From Vibrio atypicus (GTDB lineage Bacteria > Pseudomonadota > Gammaproteobacteria > Enterobacterales > Vibrionaceae), in the NCBI RefSeq assembly GCF_009811315.1, contig NZ_BLID01000003.1, positions 248,001 through 312,000 of the forward strand: a stretch of DNA of 64,000 nt, given 5' to 3'. This document shows, in pieces, positions 1 to 8,124 of this stretch. A program made the translations under genes and the position numbers. The notes beneath the pieces were generated by a model, which searched no databases, had not been told where the DNA came from, and was given only the letters and a program-made list of their open reading frames with translations. The first letter of the stretch is position 1; each line of letters begins with the position of its first letter.

Positions 1-143
1 TTTTTCACTTCTTCGGTTGAATTCGCATCCGCAATGCTTACTTTTCCAACACGGCAATCTGGAAGATGGATAACACCTTCAGAGTTAGAAAGAAGACAAA
101 TAACCGCGTCGTTACCTTTAAGTTCTACACCACAAATTTTCAT
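1..143 (-). CDS. DUF3010 family protein (partial, N-terminal end)
   Basis: The window opens inside a leftward gene whose ATG is at 143-141. The first 47 residues are visible and begin MKICGVELKGNDAVICLLS. This start resembles the small DUF3010 family of uncharacterised gammaproteobacterial proteins, which have an RNase H-like look with an early glycine/glutamate turn. The rest of the gene lies outside the window, so length and domain content cannot be checked. No function is assigned. The family name is from memory. Confidence 0.6.
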   Translation of the reverse strand, partial: MKICGVELKGNDAVICLLSNSEGVIHLPDCRVGKVSIADANSTEEVK

Positions 144-299
144 ATTATTACCTGACTTTGTTTGAACTCGCATTATAGCAGTAGCATCCACGGGTTGTTT
201 AGGTATTTATCGGTTCTTCTTTGTCTGTTGAACACTTGCTTAAATCCTGAGCTGATGTTTTATTAATAAGTATCACAATAACGACAGGGAGAAAGTCAA

Positions 300-1067
300 A
301 TGTGCCGATGGTTAGCGTACCAAGGTGAGCCTATATACATTGATGAGCTTGTTTATGAGCCTGAACATTCTTTGGTTCACCAAAGTATTGAAGCGAGAAA
401 GGCCGTGACCAGAGTAAACGCAGACGGATTTGGTTTAGGTTGGTACACAGAGCGTGACACTCCCGGACAATTTCATGAAGTACTCCCAGCATGGGGGGAT
501 GAAAATCTTCGATCACTCGCTCATCATATTCGTTCACACCGTTTTATGGCGCATGTTCGTTCATCGACAGGCACGCAGGTTTCCCGCTCAAATTGTCATC
601 CATTCGTTATAGAAAACTGGATGTTTCTTCATAATGGACAGATCGGTGAATTTGAAAAAGTGAGGTTCGAATTGGAGCGTCAGTTACCGGAGTCCTTGTA
701 CCTGCAACGGAGAGGAACAACAGACAGTGAACTGATCTTTCTTCTCGCAATGGCCAATGGTTTGAAAGACGACCCTGTCACTGCTTTGAATAAAACGATC
801 TGTTTGATTGTTTCGAGTCTTAAGGCGAAAGAAATTGAGGATCCTTTCAAAGCATCGATCTGCGTGTCAGACGGTAAGGCTTTTTGGGTTGTTAGATATA
901 GCTCGGATAGTGAACCACCGACCATATTTATCAAACAAGACAAACAGCGCACGGTTCTGGCATCAGAGCCTCTAGAAAGTTGTCCTGAGTGGAAGAAAGT
1001 ACCGCCACAAAGCATTACTGAGATAAAAGGTAATCAACAACAAGTATTTGTTATTGAAGATAGCTAA
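300..1067 (+). CDS. yafJ: Class II glutamine amidotransferase, YafJ type
   Basis: A 255-residue protein beginning Met-Cys-Arg-Trp. Cys2 becomes the N-terminal nucleophile after removal of Met, as in Ntn-type class II glutamine amidotransferases, which release ammonia from glutamine. The GATase_2 core continues with HVRSSTG near residue 85 and the stretch NCHPF..ENWMFLHNGQI at about residues 99-115, which fits the glutamine-binding and oxyanion-hole region. There is no synthetase domain, and YafJ/EgtC-like stand-alone enzymes have about this length. The physiological acceptor is unknown. A purine-rich ribosome site (ACAGGGAG) lies just before the ATG. The gene is monocistronic and ends in a hairpin shared with the convergent lipoprotein gene. 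Confidence 0.85.
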   Translation: MCRWLAYQGEPIYIDELVYEPEHSLVHQSIEARKAVTRVNADGFGLGWYTERDTPGQFHEVLPAWGDENLRSLAHHIRSHRFMAHVRSSTGTQVSRSNCHPFVIENWMFLHNGQIGEFEKVRFELERQLPESLYLQRRGTTDSELIFLLAMANGLKDDPVTALNKTICLIVSSLKAKEIEDPFKASICVSDGKAFWVVRYSSDSEPPTIFIKQDKQRTVLASEPLESCPEWKKVPPQSITEIKGNQQQVFVIEDS

Positions 1068-1073
1068 AACAAG

Positions 1074-1107
1074 AATCGCCAGTTTTGTAATTTAAAAACT
1101 GGCGATG
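1074..1107. terminator. Hairpin between convergent genes
   Basis: A perfect 12-bp stem (1075-1086 with 1095-1106) and 7-nt loop lie between two converging genes. On the minus strand it is followed by a T-rich run, so it probably ends the lipoprotein transcript. The plus-strand U-tract is weak. Confidence 0.55.
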
Positions 1108-1113
1108 AATGAG

Positions 1114-3192
1114 TTATTGATTGGTTTCCCAGCGTTCAACGAGGAGTTCGGCAAGATCTTTAGAACGTAGCATTAAGTTTTCTCGCGAGAGAGTCAGCGT
1201 CGAGAGCACTTCAACTACCATAGCGTCATCTGCCTTTGTCATAACGGCGAACTGAATGAAGTCTTCATTTCTTAAGGATGGCGTATCACGAAGTTCTTCT
1301 GGAATAGGGATATAAACCGAGGTGAATGCGCGATCCTTCTCCACATAAGGACGAAGTTGCCAATCAGTGGTAAAGGGCTCTATGTCTGGTGCGTCTATTT
1401 CCACCTGAATATTTTCAAGAAACTTCAGAGCAACCATGGTGGGTTTAGCTGAGCCATTCGCATCAGAGTTAATATCTCGTACCCAATACCAAGTTTTACT
1501 GCTAAACCAATTGTTTTCCGGAGTGATCATTCGGTTTTGTGGATTGCGAAGCCAAATACCTGGGTTGTTATTCTCGCCTAACCCGATTAGAAATTGATTG
1601 CTTCGTCTGAAATTAAGATCGTAAGTCTCTTTATGAGAGAGTCTTAAATCGTTGAAAAGTAGATTGTAGTTATAACCACATGCCCAAGAATTGTCTGCAT
1701 TGGCTTCACACAATTCGCTATCATCAATAAATTGATAGGCAGCAAAAAGATCGCTTGCGTCCATTGAGTTTGTCATAGGGAAGTAGTGATACTCGCTCCC
1801 CTTAATAATGTCACTGAGTGCGTAATGACCGTGGATAAATTGGTCATTCCTAACGCGCCAGTAGTCTACTATTCGATGGGCTAGATCTTGATCACTAAAT
1901 GCAATCACAGGATTTCTAGTTGAAAGGTTATAAGCAAGCCAGTGTTGCGCAGCATCTTCAACAATTAAAAGTGCAATTCTAGGCGCTTTCGAACCCTCTG
2001 GTGGGTCGATATGCAGCACATTTGAGCCGTTATCCTCAATCAACCATGTGGCAGTGGTGTCTGGGGTAGCGTCATAAAACTCTATATCAACTTGATTGCC
2101 TTCGTCGGCAAAATTAAGTGTGATTAACTCCAATTCGCCAATAGTGGAAGGCTGTAGCAATTTTATTGTTTGAGATCGCAATTGATCGTCTTGGATCGCT
2201 AATCCCATATCTGGCGACATTTCTTTATGTGTCCACGCTTGTAATTTCTTTGAGGATTCATCATAAGCTATGGATAGGTGGTGAGATAAGTAGATGAATT
2301 GTAGTTTAGTCTCTGGTTCTGAATTTGTAGCAGCTAAGGTGAGTTGATTGTTTGAGGTTGAGTAGGAGCGCTCAATCGAGTCGGTCCAACTACCTGATAC
2401 ATTCGTGCCATCGAATGTCGCCGTTTTCATGGAACCATCATTAACAATATTGGATATTTGAAACTCTCCATTTTGCTCTAGGTAATCAGCAAGCGAGCTA
2501 ACCATGAGTTCATCGCTGGTCACACTTCCATCAGGTAACTGCCTTAAAGTTCTTTTGTTGAGTTCAACGATATCCAATTCATTAGATAATGTATCTGCTT
2601 TGTCTTTGAAAGCAGCCATCTTGGCTTGAAGCTCTAAAGGGGCTGTTTGAGCTAGCGTAGACGAGAAATCTTTGGTGATCGATCTTGCAATCAGATGGGC
2701 GATTGCGGCATCAATGCTGTCTGAACGTTTATCAACGAAATCTAATGTGAGCACTTGAGGGGCTAAGTTGAGTCGGTTAGCTAAACCTTCAATTGTTTGA
2801 CCGGACAAATGAGCAATGGTGGTGAAAGGGTTAATTGTCTTAATGCCCGCAGGAGCAATCATTTGATAAGATTTACTTGAAGGTGCCAAATGATCAGAAT
2901 CTTTCGTTTCACCAGCAAAGATATTGGCAATCAGCGGGTATTTAAGATCCGATGTCGGTAAGTCAATTCTACCGAATGCATCTGTTTTAGTGTCGATAAA
3001 CTCATTAGGGCTGCATTTGTTATCTAAATTGCGGTCAACGCAAACACTCGCATTTTCAAGGTAACCGTCAACGACATTGACGGTAGTGAAGGGAGGTGCA
3101 GGAGACTGAGGAGTGTCAGAGCTTGACCCTCCGCCGCCACAGGCAACTAACTGAGCTGCAGATAAACAAACTAACGCTGATTTCTTAAGCAT
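1114..3192 (-). CDS. Large lipoprotein of unknown function
   Basis: A 692-residue protein with a lipoprotein signal peptide: short basic n-region, hydrophobic core, and lipobox LVAC with the lipidated Cys at residue 18. A Gly/Ser/Pro-rich linker follows (CGGGGSSS...PQSPAPP). Residues about 40-70 carry a DGYLENASVCVDRNLDNKC module, seen at the N-terminus of many Vibrio and Shewanella surface lipoproteins, where it resembles a carboxypeptidase-regulatory or SdrD-B-like fold. The remaining 600 residues are not recognised; they are polar, aromatic-rich and look beta-rich. It probably sits on a membrane surface, but its ligand is unknown. It is transcribed alone. A Fur-like sequence lies about 100 bp upstream of the start. 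Confidence 0.75.
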   Translation of the reverse strand: MLKKSALVCLSAAQLVACGGGGSSSDTPQSPAPPFTTVNVVDGYLENASVCVDRNLDNKCSPNEFIDTKTDAFGRIDLPTSDLKYPLIANIFAGETKDSDHLAPSSKSYQMIAPAGIKTINPFTTIAHLSGQTIEGLANRLNLAPQVLTLDFVDKRSDSIDAAIAHLIARSITKDFSSTLAQTAPLELQAKMAAFKDKADTLSNELDIVELNKRTLRQLPDGSVTSDELMVSSLADYLEQNGEFQISNIVNDGSMKTATFDGTNVSGSWTDSIERSYSTSNNQLTLAATNSEPETKLQFIYLSHHLSIAYDESSKKLQAWTHKEMSPDMGLAIQDDQLRSQTIKLLQPSTIGELELITLNFADEGNQVDIEFYDATPDTTATWLIEDNGSNVLHIDPPEGSKAPRIALLIVEDAAQHWLAYNLSTRNPVIAFSDQDLAHRIVDYWRVRNDQFIHGHYALSDIIKGSEYHYFPMTNSMDASDLFAAYQFIDDSELCEANADNSWACGYNYNLLFNDLRLSHKETYDLNFRRSNQFLIGLGENNNPGIWLRNPQNRMITPENNWFSSKTWYWVRDINSDANGSAKPTMVALKFLENIQVEIDAPDIEPFTTDWQLRPYVEKDRAFTSVYIPIPEELRDTPSLRNEDFIQFAVMTKADDAMVVEVLSTLTLSRENLMLRSKDLAELLVERWETNQ

Positions 3193-3499
3193 GCATTCAT
3201 CCTGATCGTAATTTTATAAAACATGTGGTTACTGGTTGAATAACATACATAAATCAAATGAAGCACGAAAGTGATGTGTATCAAGTTTTAATCTAGAATC
3301 ATTCTCATTCATAAAAATAAGCAGCAAAATTGTGAGAGAACGCAAGCTGTCACTCACTAAATGTAGAGTAATAACTCAGCGGAGGAAGTGGGTTATTAAT
3401 GTGACTACTCTCTCAAAAATCTTCCAATTGGCGTGACCTAAACTTAACTTAAGGTCTTAGCATCGCTCTCAACCCATCACAATAAAATGAGATAAACGA
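3193..3499. other. Intergenic region between divergent genes
   Basis: About 307 bp separate the lipoprotein gene from the questin-oxidase-like gene. I see an AT-rich stretch, the Fur-like motif listed separately, and a 7-bp inverted repeat (3369-3375 with 3392-3398). No small open frame with a convincing ribosome site was found. Confidence 0.5.
3294..3312. promoter_or_regulatory. Possible Fur box
   Basis: Read on the minus strand, the sequence GAATGAGAATGATTCTA matches the centre of the Fur consensus at about 12 of 17 positions. It lies about 100 bp upstream of the lipoprotein gene and about 190 bp upstream of the rightward gene. It could serve either, and it may be chance in AT-rich DNA. 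Confidence 0.35.
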
Positions 3500-4465
3500 A
3501 TGTTGGCAGAGATTATAACGAGAGCGCATAACTACGGTATTGAAACCAAGCAAAATGGCAACACAAACCACTTACCGATGGCGCTAATCGCGTTGGAAAA
3601 GCTAGGAGCAAACAGAACGCAATTGGAGGCCTATTACGCCAATTATGCGCCAAGCCTAATTGCTCGCGAGTCAAATAAACCAAGCTCAATGAGGGATTGG
3701 AAGCAAGAGCTAGGTAACAAGAGTGCATTTGACCGATACCTCGCCTATTTTATGCAAGAGGTAGAACGCGAAGGAATAGAGGCAATACTTAAACATCACT
3801 TAGATTATTTAATGAAAGGCTGTGGCGCATCGGCATTTCATGCATTAATACGTTTGAGTTACGGTATTCAAGTCAACAATCGTGCTGAAGTAGCGTTTGG
3901 GCTTGCTGATCTTGCTAGCAACTATTTTCCTGTTGAATTACCCACGCGAAGCGAACTCGGCTTTGGCCAAATAGTCGAAAATGCACTCACAGAATTTGAT
4001 GGTGTAGAGAGAAAGGGATCATTAATTTCTTCACGTATGATGTCGGTGATCCAACATGATGTATTCAGTAAAGTGAACCTAACGCCAGAGTCATTGGTGC
4101 TAGAAGAATTAGCTGAGCTTGTCGCAGAACTCTACCTGCAGAGCCGAGACTTTACAGTATTACATGCAGTGACCAGCTGTCATGCTATGCGCTACATTAC
4201 GCCATATCTCAATCAACCAACCCAGTCTTTGCGTTATTACTGGACAGCGGTAATTGCGGCTATTCTCTCGGTCGATAACCTTAGGTTAAGCGTTCAAGCA
4301 AATAATCCGCTTAAACCATTATCGGATCTCGATCTTAACGTTGTATTAGCCAGTGATGACAGTCATGTGATTAAACTGGTTTGGAGCTGTGTAGATGAAT
4401 ACCGTCACTACGGATTAGAAAGTCATTTGCAGATCTTAAATACAATGCTAGAAGGGACTAAGTGA
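3500..4465 (+). CDS. Questin oxidase-like protein (DUF4243)
   Basis: A 321-residue soluble, mostly helical protein with no signal peptide. The N-terminal half has His-rich segments (TNHLPMALIALEKLGA near residue 23 and KHHLDYLMKGCGASAFHALIRLSYG at about 99-123) that resemble the questin oxidase-like family, PF14027. The founding member is a fungal Baeyer-Villiger-type oxygenase; bacterial members are uncharacterised, so the substrate here is unknown. The gene stands alone between two terminators or hairpins, so context does not help. The ATG is the first in frame; its ribosome site (ATGAGATAAACG) is weak. Confidence 0.65.
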   Translation: MLAEIITRAHNYGIETKQNGNTNHLPMALIALEKLGANRTQLEAYYANYAPSLIARESNKPSSMRDWKQELGNKSAFDRYLAYFMQEVEREGIEAILKHHLDYLMKGCGASAFHALIRLSYGIQVNNRAEVAFGLADLASNYFPVELPTRSELGFGQIVENALTEFDGVERKGSLISSRMMSVIQHDVFSKVNLTPESLVLEELAELVAELYLQSRDFTVLHAVTSCHAMRYITPYLNQPTQSLRYYWTAVIAAILSVDNLRLSVQANNPLKPLSDLDLNVVLASDDSHVIKLVWSCVDEYRHYGLESHLQILNTMLEGTK

Positions 4466-4475
4466 TGAATTCAAA

Positions 4476-4512
4476 AACAACAAAGGCGCTCTATTGAGCG
4501 CCTTTGTTTTAT
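4476..4512. terminator. Bidirectional intrinsic terminator
   Basis: An 11-bp GC-rich stem (4481-4491 with 4496-4506) with loop TATT is flanked by A-rich and T-rich tracts. It serves the converging questin-oxidase-like and phnA genes. Confidence 0.85.
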
Positions 4513-4532
4513 CTGTCGAGAGTAATTTTAGA

Positions 4533-5090
4533 TTACTTCTTACGGCAGTATTCTGCGATAACGTACATAGATTGGCCGCCGTTCGCTTTACCAGAAACAA
4601 GCTTAGGATCGTCACCGATGCTGATACCGCGGATAACCGTACCTTGCTTGATTACTTGGTTGGTGCCTTTAACTGGTAAGTCTTTGATTACCGTTACGTC
4701 GTCACCTTTCTTAAGTTCAACGCCGTTGCAATCGAATGGTTTGTCATCTGCTGACATGCCAGTCATTGCCCAGTTCATTTGCTCTTCTTCCATGTACATC
4801 ATGTCTAGTGCATCTTGTGCCCAGCTTTCAGTATTTAAGCGAGTTAGTTGGCGCCACGCAGTGACTTGTACTGCTGGAACTTGGCTCCACATGCTGTCGT
4901 TTAGACAACGCCAGTGGTTGATGTCTTTTGGCTCTTCGATTTCAGCCAGACACTTATCACAAACCATGATGCCGTAATCCACTGTCACATGGCTGTGCGG
5001 AGGAACTGCGTATGCCGTAAGTGGCGCGTCAGCAGCACATAATTCACATTTTGATTGGCAGCGTTCTAGCATTGTAGCTTCAGAAGACAT
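4533..5090 (-). CDS. phnA: PhnA (YjdM) domain protein
   Basis: A 185-residue cytosolic protein. The N-terminus has a zinc-ribbon-like set of cysteines (CQSKCELC at about residues 10-17 and CDKCL near 52-56). The C-terminal 70 residues, from PFDCNGVELKKGDDVTVIKDLPVKG onward, match the SH3-like PhnA/YjdM domain. Despite the name, the family is not shown to be needed for phosphonate breakdown, and no phn genes are near. The protein is longer than E. coli YjdM (about 111 residues) because of an extra central segment. It is monocistronic and ends at the shared terminator with the upstream convergent gene. Confidence 0.8.
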   Translation of the reverse strand: MSSEATMLERCQSKCELCAADAPLTAYAVPPHSHVTVDYGIMVCDKCLAEIEEPKDINHWRCLNDSMWSQVPAVQVTAWRQLTRLNTESWAQDALDMMYMEEEQMNWAMTGMSADDKPFDCNGVELKKGDDVTVIKDLPVKGTNQVIKQGTVIRGISIGDDPKLVSGKANGGQSMYVIAEYCRKK

Positions 5091-5260
5091 AATGGACTCA
5101 CATAGTTAGGGTGTTAAATAAGGCGGCTATTATGCACTTTATCCACCGAAAAGAAAGGGGTATCCGGTAACGCAAAGGTTTTACAATCCGAATCTGACAA
5201 AAGTCTTACGTTTGTTAATCGTAAGGTAACATCTAGAATTATTTCAACAACCTATAGCGC

Positions 5261-6436
5261 GTGACATTGTCACATGATGATGACTTTCTTTACCTTATTA
5301 GTCACTCTAGGCATAATCACATCCGTTGTTATAGCAAATTAATAGGTTTTAACTTGGAATTACTTTCGATCGACTTTCTTGGTAAGCCACTTAGGCTGGA
5401 AGGTTCAATGGCTGGGTGGCAGCAATTGTTTTGGGATAATCAGATTGTATCTCAAATGAATGCTGATTCTGAAAGAGGTCGCGATAGCGTTCATGAGTTT
5501 CGTCTGCTGTCAGGAGAAAAGGAGCTGCACTGTAAACTTGAAGTCTCATTAGAATGGCAGCCCTTTAATGTAGCGTATCGAGCGACTCTAAATGACGAGC
5601 TTGTTGGTGAGGGAAGCCGAGATACCAAAGATATAGAAAGGCAAGTTCCTTATAATCCACCAAAGCCTGAGCGAAGATTCAGCCTTGTTGGTTTAGTGTC
5701 ACTTGGGTTTAAAGCGCTTAAAAGTGCCAAATTGATCAAAGTTGTATTGGCTTCGGCAAGTCTAGCGGCTTATTCATGGCTGTTTTCGTTTCAATTCGCG
5801 CTCGCACTATTGGCATGTTTAGTGTTCCACGAGTACGGCCATGTGAGAGCAATGAAGTATTTTGGTATGAAGACAAAGGGCATCTATCTGGTTCCTTTTT
5901 TAGGTGGTTTGGCGCTGAGCGATGAAAAGATAAACACGCGTTGGCAAGATGTCGTTATTTCTATCATGGGGCCGATGTTTGGCTTTATTCTGTCGCTGAT
6001 ATTGATGGTTGTGTATTGGGTGACTGGCGAGATGTTCTTTGCTGGTCTTGCGGTATTCAACGCATTTCTAAACCTATTTAACTTGTTGCCAATACTTCCA
6101 TTAGATGGCGGTCATGTACTGAAAAGCATCAGCTTTTCAATGAACAGCCTAGCGGGCATCGTGCTTTGTAGCGCTGCAGCTTTAGGTGGTGTCGTCCTGA
6201 GTTACTCGCTGGGGCTAACATTATTTGGCTTTTTGTTGATTATGGGCACGCTAGAAATCGTTATTGAGTGGCGAACAAGACATCACAGCCACCTATTGCC
6301 ATTAGACCGTTATGGGCAAATAGTGGCGGCGCTTTGGTACTTCGCGCTGGTTGCTGGCTTGATTGGTATTATTTGGTACTTTGCAGGCACAGGGGATCAA
6401 CTGCTGCAACTACCACTGCTGATTCTAGGTACATAG
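5261..6436 (+). CDS. Site-2 protease family membrane metalloprotease (M50)
   Basis: A 391-residue protein with a soluble N-terminal part of about 140 residues and then six or so membrane segments. The zinc motif HEYGH is at residues 190-194, and the third ligand region, LPLDGGH, has Asp282. Both are standard for M50 intramembrane proteases. Bacterial relatives cut membrane-bound regulators or act without a known substrate. No anti-sigma or sigma factor is nearby to name a target. The start is uncertain: the frame opens with GTG at 5261, which lies inside a GTGAC-N3-GTCAC inverted repeat, and there is no clear ribosome site. Confidence 0.8.
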   Translation: MTLSHDDDFLYLISHSRHNHIRCYSKLIGFNLELLSIDFLGKPLRLEGSMAGWQQLFWDNQIVSQMNADSERGRDSVHEFRLLSGEKELHCKLEVSLEWQPFNVAYRATLNDELVGEGSRDTKDIERQVPYNPPKPERRFSLVGLVSLGFKALKSAKLIKVVLASASLAAYSWLFSFQFALALLACLVFHEYGHVRAMKYFGMKTKGIYLVPFLGGLALSDEKINTRWQDVVISIMGPMFGFILSLILMVVYWVTGEMFFAGLAVFNAFLNLFNLLPILPLDGGHVLKSISFSMNSLAGIVLCSAAALGGVVLSYSLGLTLFGFLLIMGTLEIVIEWRTRHHSHLLPLDRYGQIVAALWYFALVAGLIGIIWYFAGTGDQLLQLPLLILGT

Positions 6437-6438
6437 AT

Positions 6439-6465
6439 TAAAGGGAGCTGAGGCTCCCTTATTTA
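6439..6465. terminator. Bidirectional intrinsic terminator
   Basis: An 8-bp stem, AAGGGAGC (6441-6448) with GCTCCCTT (6453-6460), 4-nt loop and T-rich flank lie between the converging M50 and M48 protease genes. Confidence 0.8.
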
Positions 6466-6467
6466 AT

Positions 6468-7262
6468 TTAAGATTTCGAGCAGTTCGGCTTTTGCGCACC
6501 ATAGTTTGGCAATGTATTGATCTTGGCAGATAAGTCTTGGATTCGCGTGCTGTGCGATGGGTGTGTTGATAAAAGCTCTGGTGGCTGTTGGCCTCCTGAT
6601 GCTGCAGCCATGTTCTTCCAAAGGCTGATGCTCTCAGTAGGATCAAACCCTGCTTTGGCCATGATCTCAAGCCCAACAATATCGGCTTCTGATTCTTGCG
6701 TTCTCCCATATGGAAGTAATACACCATACTGAAGGCCTAAACCTAATGCAGCCATTGTGGCTCCTCGATATTGAGCATATTCTGATGAACCAAGTGCAAT
6801 ATTGGTGATTTGTAAGCCAGCATTCGCAAGTTGAGATTGTGATAGCCGTTCATTACTGTGATCGGCCAATACGTGCGCAATCTCATGGCCAATGACCGTT
6901 GCTAGCTGATCTTCATTTTTTGCGACTTTGAGTAAACCAGTATAAACACCGATCTTACCTCCAGGCAGGGCAAAGGCGTTCACTTGGTCGCTATCGAAAA
7001 CAACGACTTCCCATTCATTAAACCCGGGCTGCTTTGGCACTTGGCTAGTAACGCTTTTCGCGACGCATTGAACATAAGCGTTTACTTTTTTGTCGGTACT
7101 GACTTTTTGCTGTTGCTTCATCTGATCAAAAGACTGCGCCCCAAGCGAACTCATATCTTGATCCGAAAACAGTAGCAACTGATTACGGCCCGTTGGTGAG
7201 GCACTACAAGCAGACAATGCTATAGAAGTGGCTAGAACCGTTGTTTTTAGCAAGTTAGGCAT
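6468..7262 (-). CDS. M48 family metalloprotease, lipoprotein
   Basis: A 264-residue protein with lipobox LSAC (Cys19), so it should be anchored in the outer membrane facing the periplasm. The zinc motif HEIAH is at residues 126-130, and the third ligand comes in the ESEADIVGLEIM segment at about residue 190, the M48 pattern. It resembles LoiP/YcaL-type outer-membrane proteases, which help clear misfolded barrel proteins. It lacks the TPR domain of BepA. It is monocistronic, converging on the M50 gene. The substrate is not known. Confidence 0.85.
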   Translation of the reverse strand: MPNLLKTTVLATSIALSACSASPTGRNQLLLFSDQDMSSLGAQSFDQMKQQQKVSTDKKVNAYVQCVAKSVTSQVPKQPGFNEWEVVVFDSDQVNAFALPGGKIGVYTGLLKVAKNEDQLATVIGHEIAHVLADHSNERLSQSQLANAGLQITNIALGSSEYAQYRGATMAALGLGLQYGVLLPYGRTQESEADIVGLEIMAKAGFDPTESISLWKNMAAASGGQQPPELLSTHPSHSTRIQDLSAKINTLPNYGAQKPNCSKS

Positions 7263-7361
7263 TGAATTCTCCGTTTCGAGCTCGCTGTTCTGCTCATAAT
7301 AACATTAGGTTACAATAGCGCGTAACCTTGATTCTAATAACAAAATAATTCGGATAAGAAT

Positions 7362-7817
7362 ATGACCATCTGGAAGCGTAACATCAATCTAGAGCGCCTG
7401 AATGCAACGTCAAAAAACACCTTGATTGAACACCTAGAGATTAAATATACCGCAGTGGGTGATGATTATATTGAGGCTACAATGCCCGTTTGTCACTTTA
7501 CTCATCAGCCACTTGGCATGCTCCATGGGGGAGCGTCTGTCGTATTGGCTGAAACTCTGGGATCTGTAGCTGCTAACTTCTGTGTAGAAGAGGGAAGCTA
7601 CTGTGTTGGGTTAGATATTAATGCTAACCATATTCGTTCAATGCGTGATGGAAAAGTGATTGGCAGGGCAACGCCTATTCATCTTGGTGTTTCAACCCAA
7701 GTATGGCAAATCAACATGACTGACGAACGAGAAAGAATGGTGTGCACAAGTCGCCTAACGATCGCGGTTAAGAAACAGCGCAATGTAAAGCAAACTTTGA
7801 AGGCTAGCGAATCATGA
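7362..7817 (+). CDS. Hotdog-fold acyl-CoA thioesterase (MenI/YbdB-like)
   Basis: A 151-residue single hotdog domain. The helix motif HGGASVVLAETLGS at about residues 55-68 contains the Glu used as general base in the PaaI/EntH/MenI thioesterases, preceded by QPLGMLHGG. These enzymes hydrolyse aromatic acyl-CoAs. MenI releases 1,4-dihydroxy-2-naphthoate in menaquinone synthesis, and EntH proofreads enterobactin assembly. The sequence favours MenI/YdiI, but family members are hard to separate by eye, so I leave the symbol empty. It overlaps the next small gene by 4 bp (ATGA), so the two are translated together. Confidence 0.8.
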   Translation: MTIWKRNINLERLNATSKNTLIEHLEIKYTAVGDDYIEATMPVCHFTHQPLGMLHGGASVVLAETLGSVAANFCVEEGSYCVGLDINANHIRSMRDGKVIGRATPIHLGVSTQVWQINMTDERERMVCTSRLTIAVKKQRNVKQTLKASES

Positions 7818-8047
7818 TGATTGAGTTTAAAAGCGGAAAAATCATTGCCACGCCTCACGAGTTGGTTGTTAAGTTGTCGGGTGAGCACATGGTAACGTTG
7901 CAAGCTCATGTAGATGCGATTCAATTAATTGGTCGAGGTGCAAATGTTATTTCTGCAAATGGCAGCGAAACTAAGTGGTCAATTAAATTAGATAATGAAC
8001 AACAACTTAGAGAAATCGCTAATCAAATCGGCTGCGATATACAATAA
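7814..8047 (+). CDS. Small conserved protein (possibly DUF3389)
   Basis: A 77-residue protein, MMIEFKSGKIIATPHELVVK onward, with alternating hydrophobic strands and no signal peptide. It looks like a small beta-rich soluble protein. The start ATG overlaps the thioesterase stop codon, so it is translationally coupled to it. I think it belongs to the Vibrio family DUF3389, from memory only. No function is known to me. Confidence 0.6.
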   Translation: MMIEFKSGKIIATPHELVVKLSGEHMVTLQAHVDAIQLIGRGANVISANGSETKWSIKLDNEQQLREIANQIGCDIQ

Positions 8048-8124
8048 GGCGCTTTTATTACTTGATTCTTGCCATTAAATAGGGAAACTTACTGTTAGTT
8101 AATACCCAGCGAGATTTCCCCTTT

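Noticed and set aside
4494..4977. Plus-strand frames opposite phnA
   Set aside because: They are shadows of the phnA coding strand and have no start signals.
5261..5273. GTGAC-N3-GTCAC as a CRP site
   Set aside because: The spacing between half-sites is one base short of the CRP standard.
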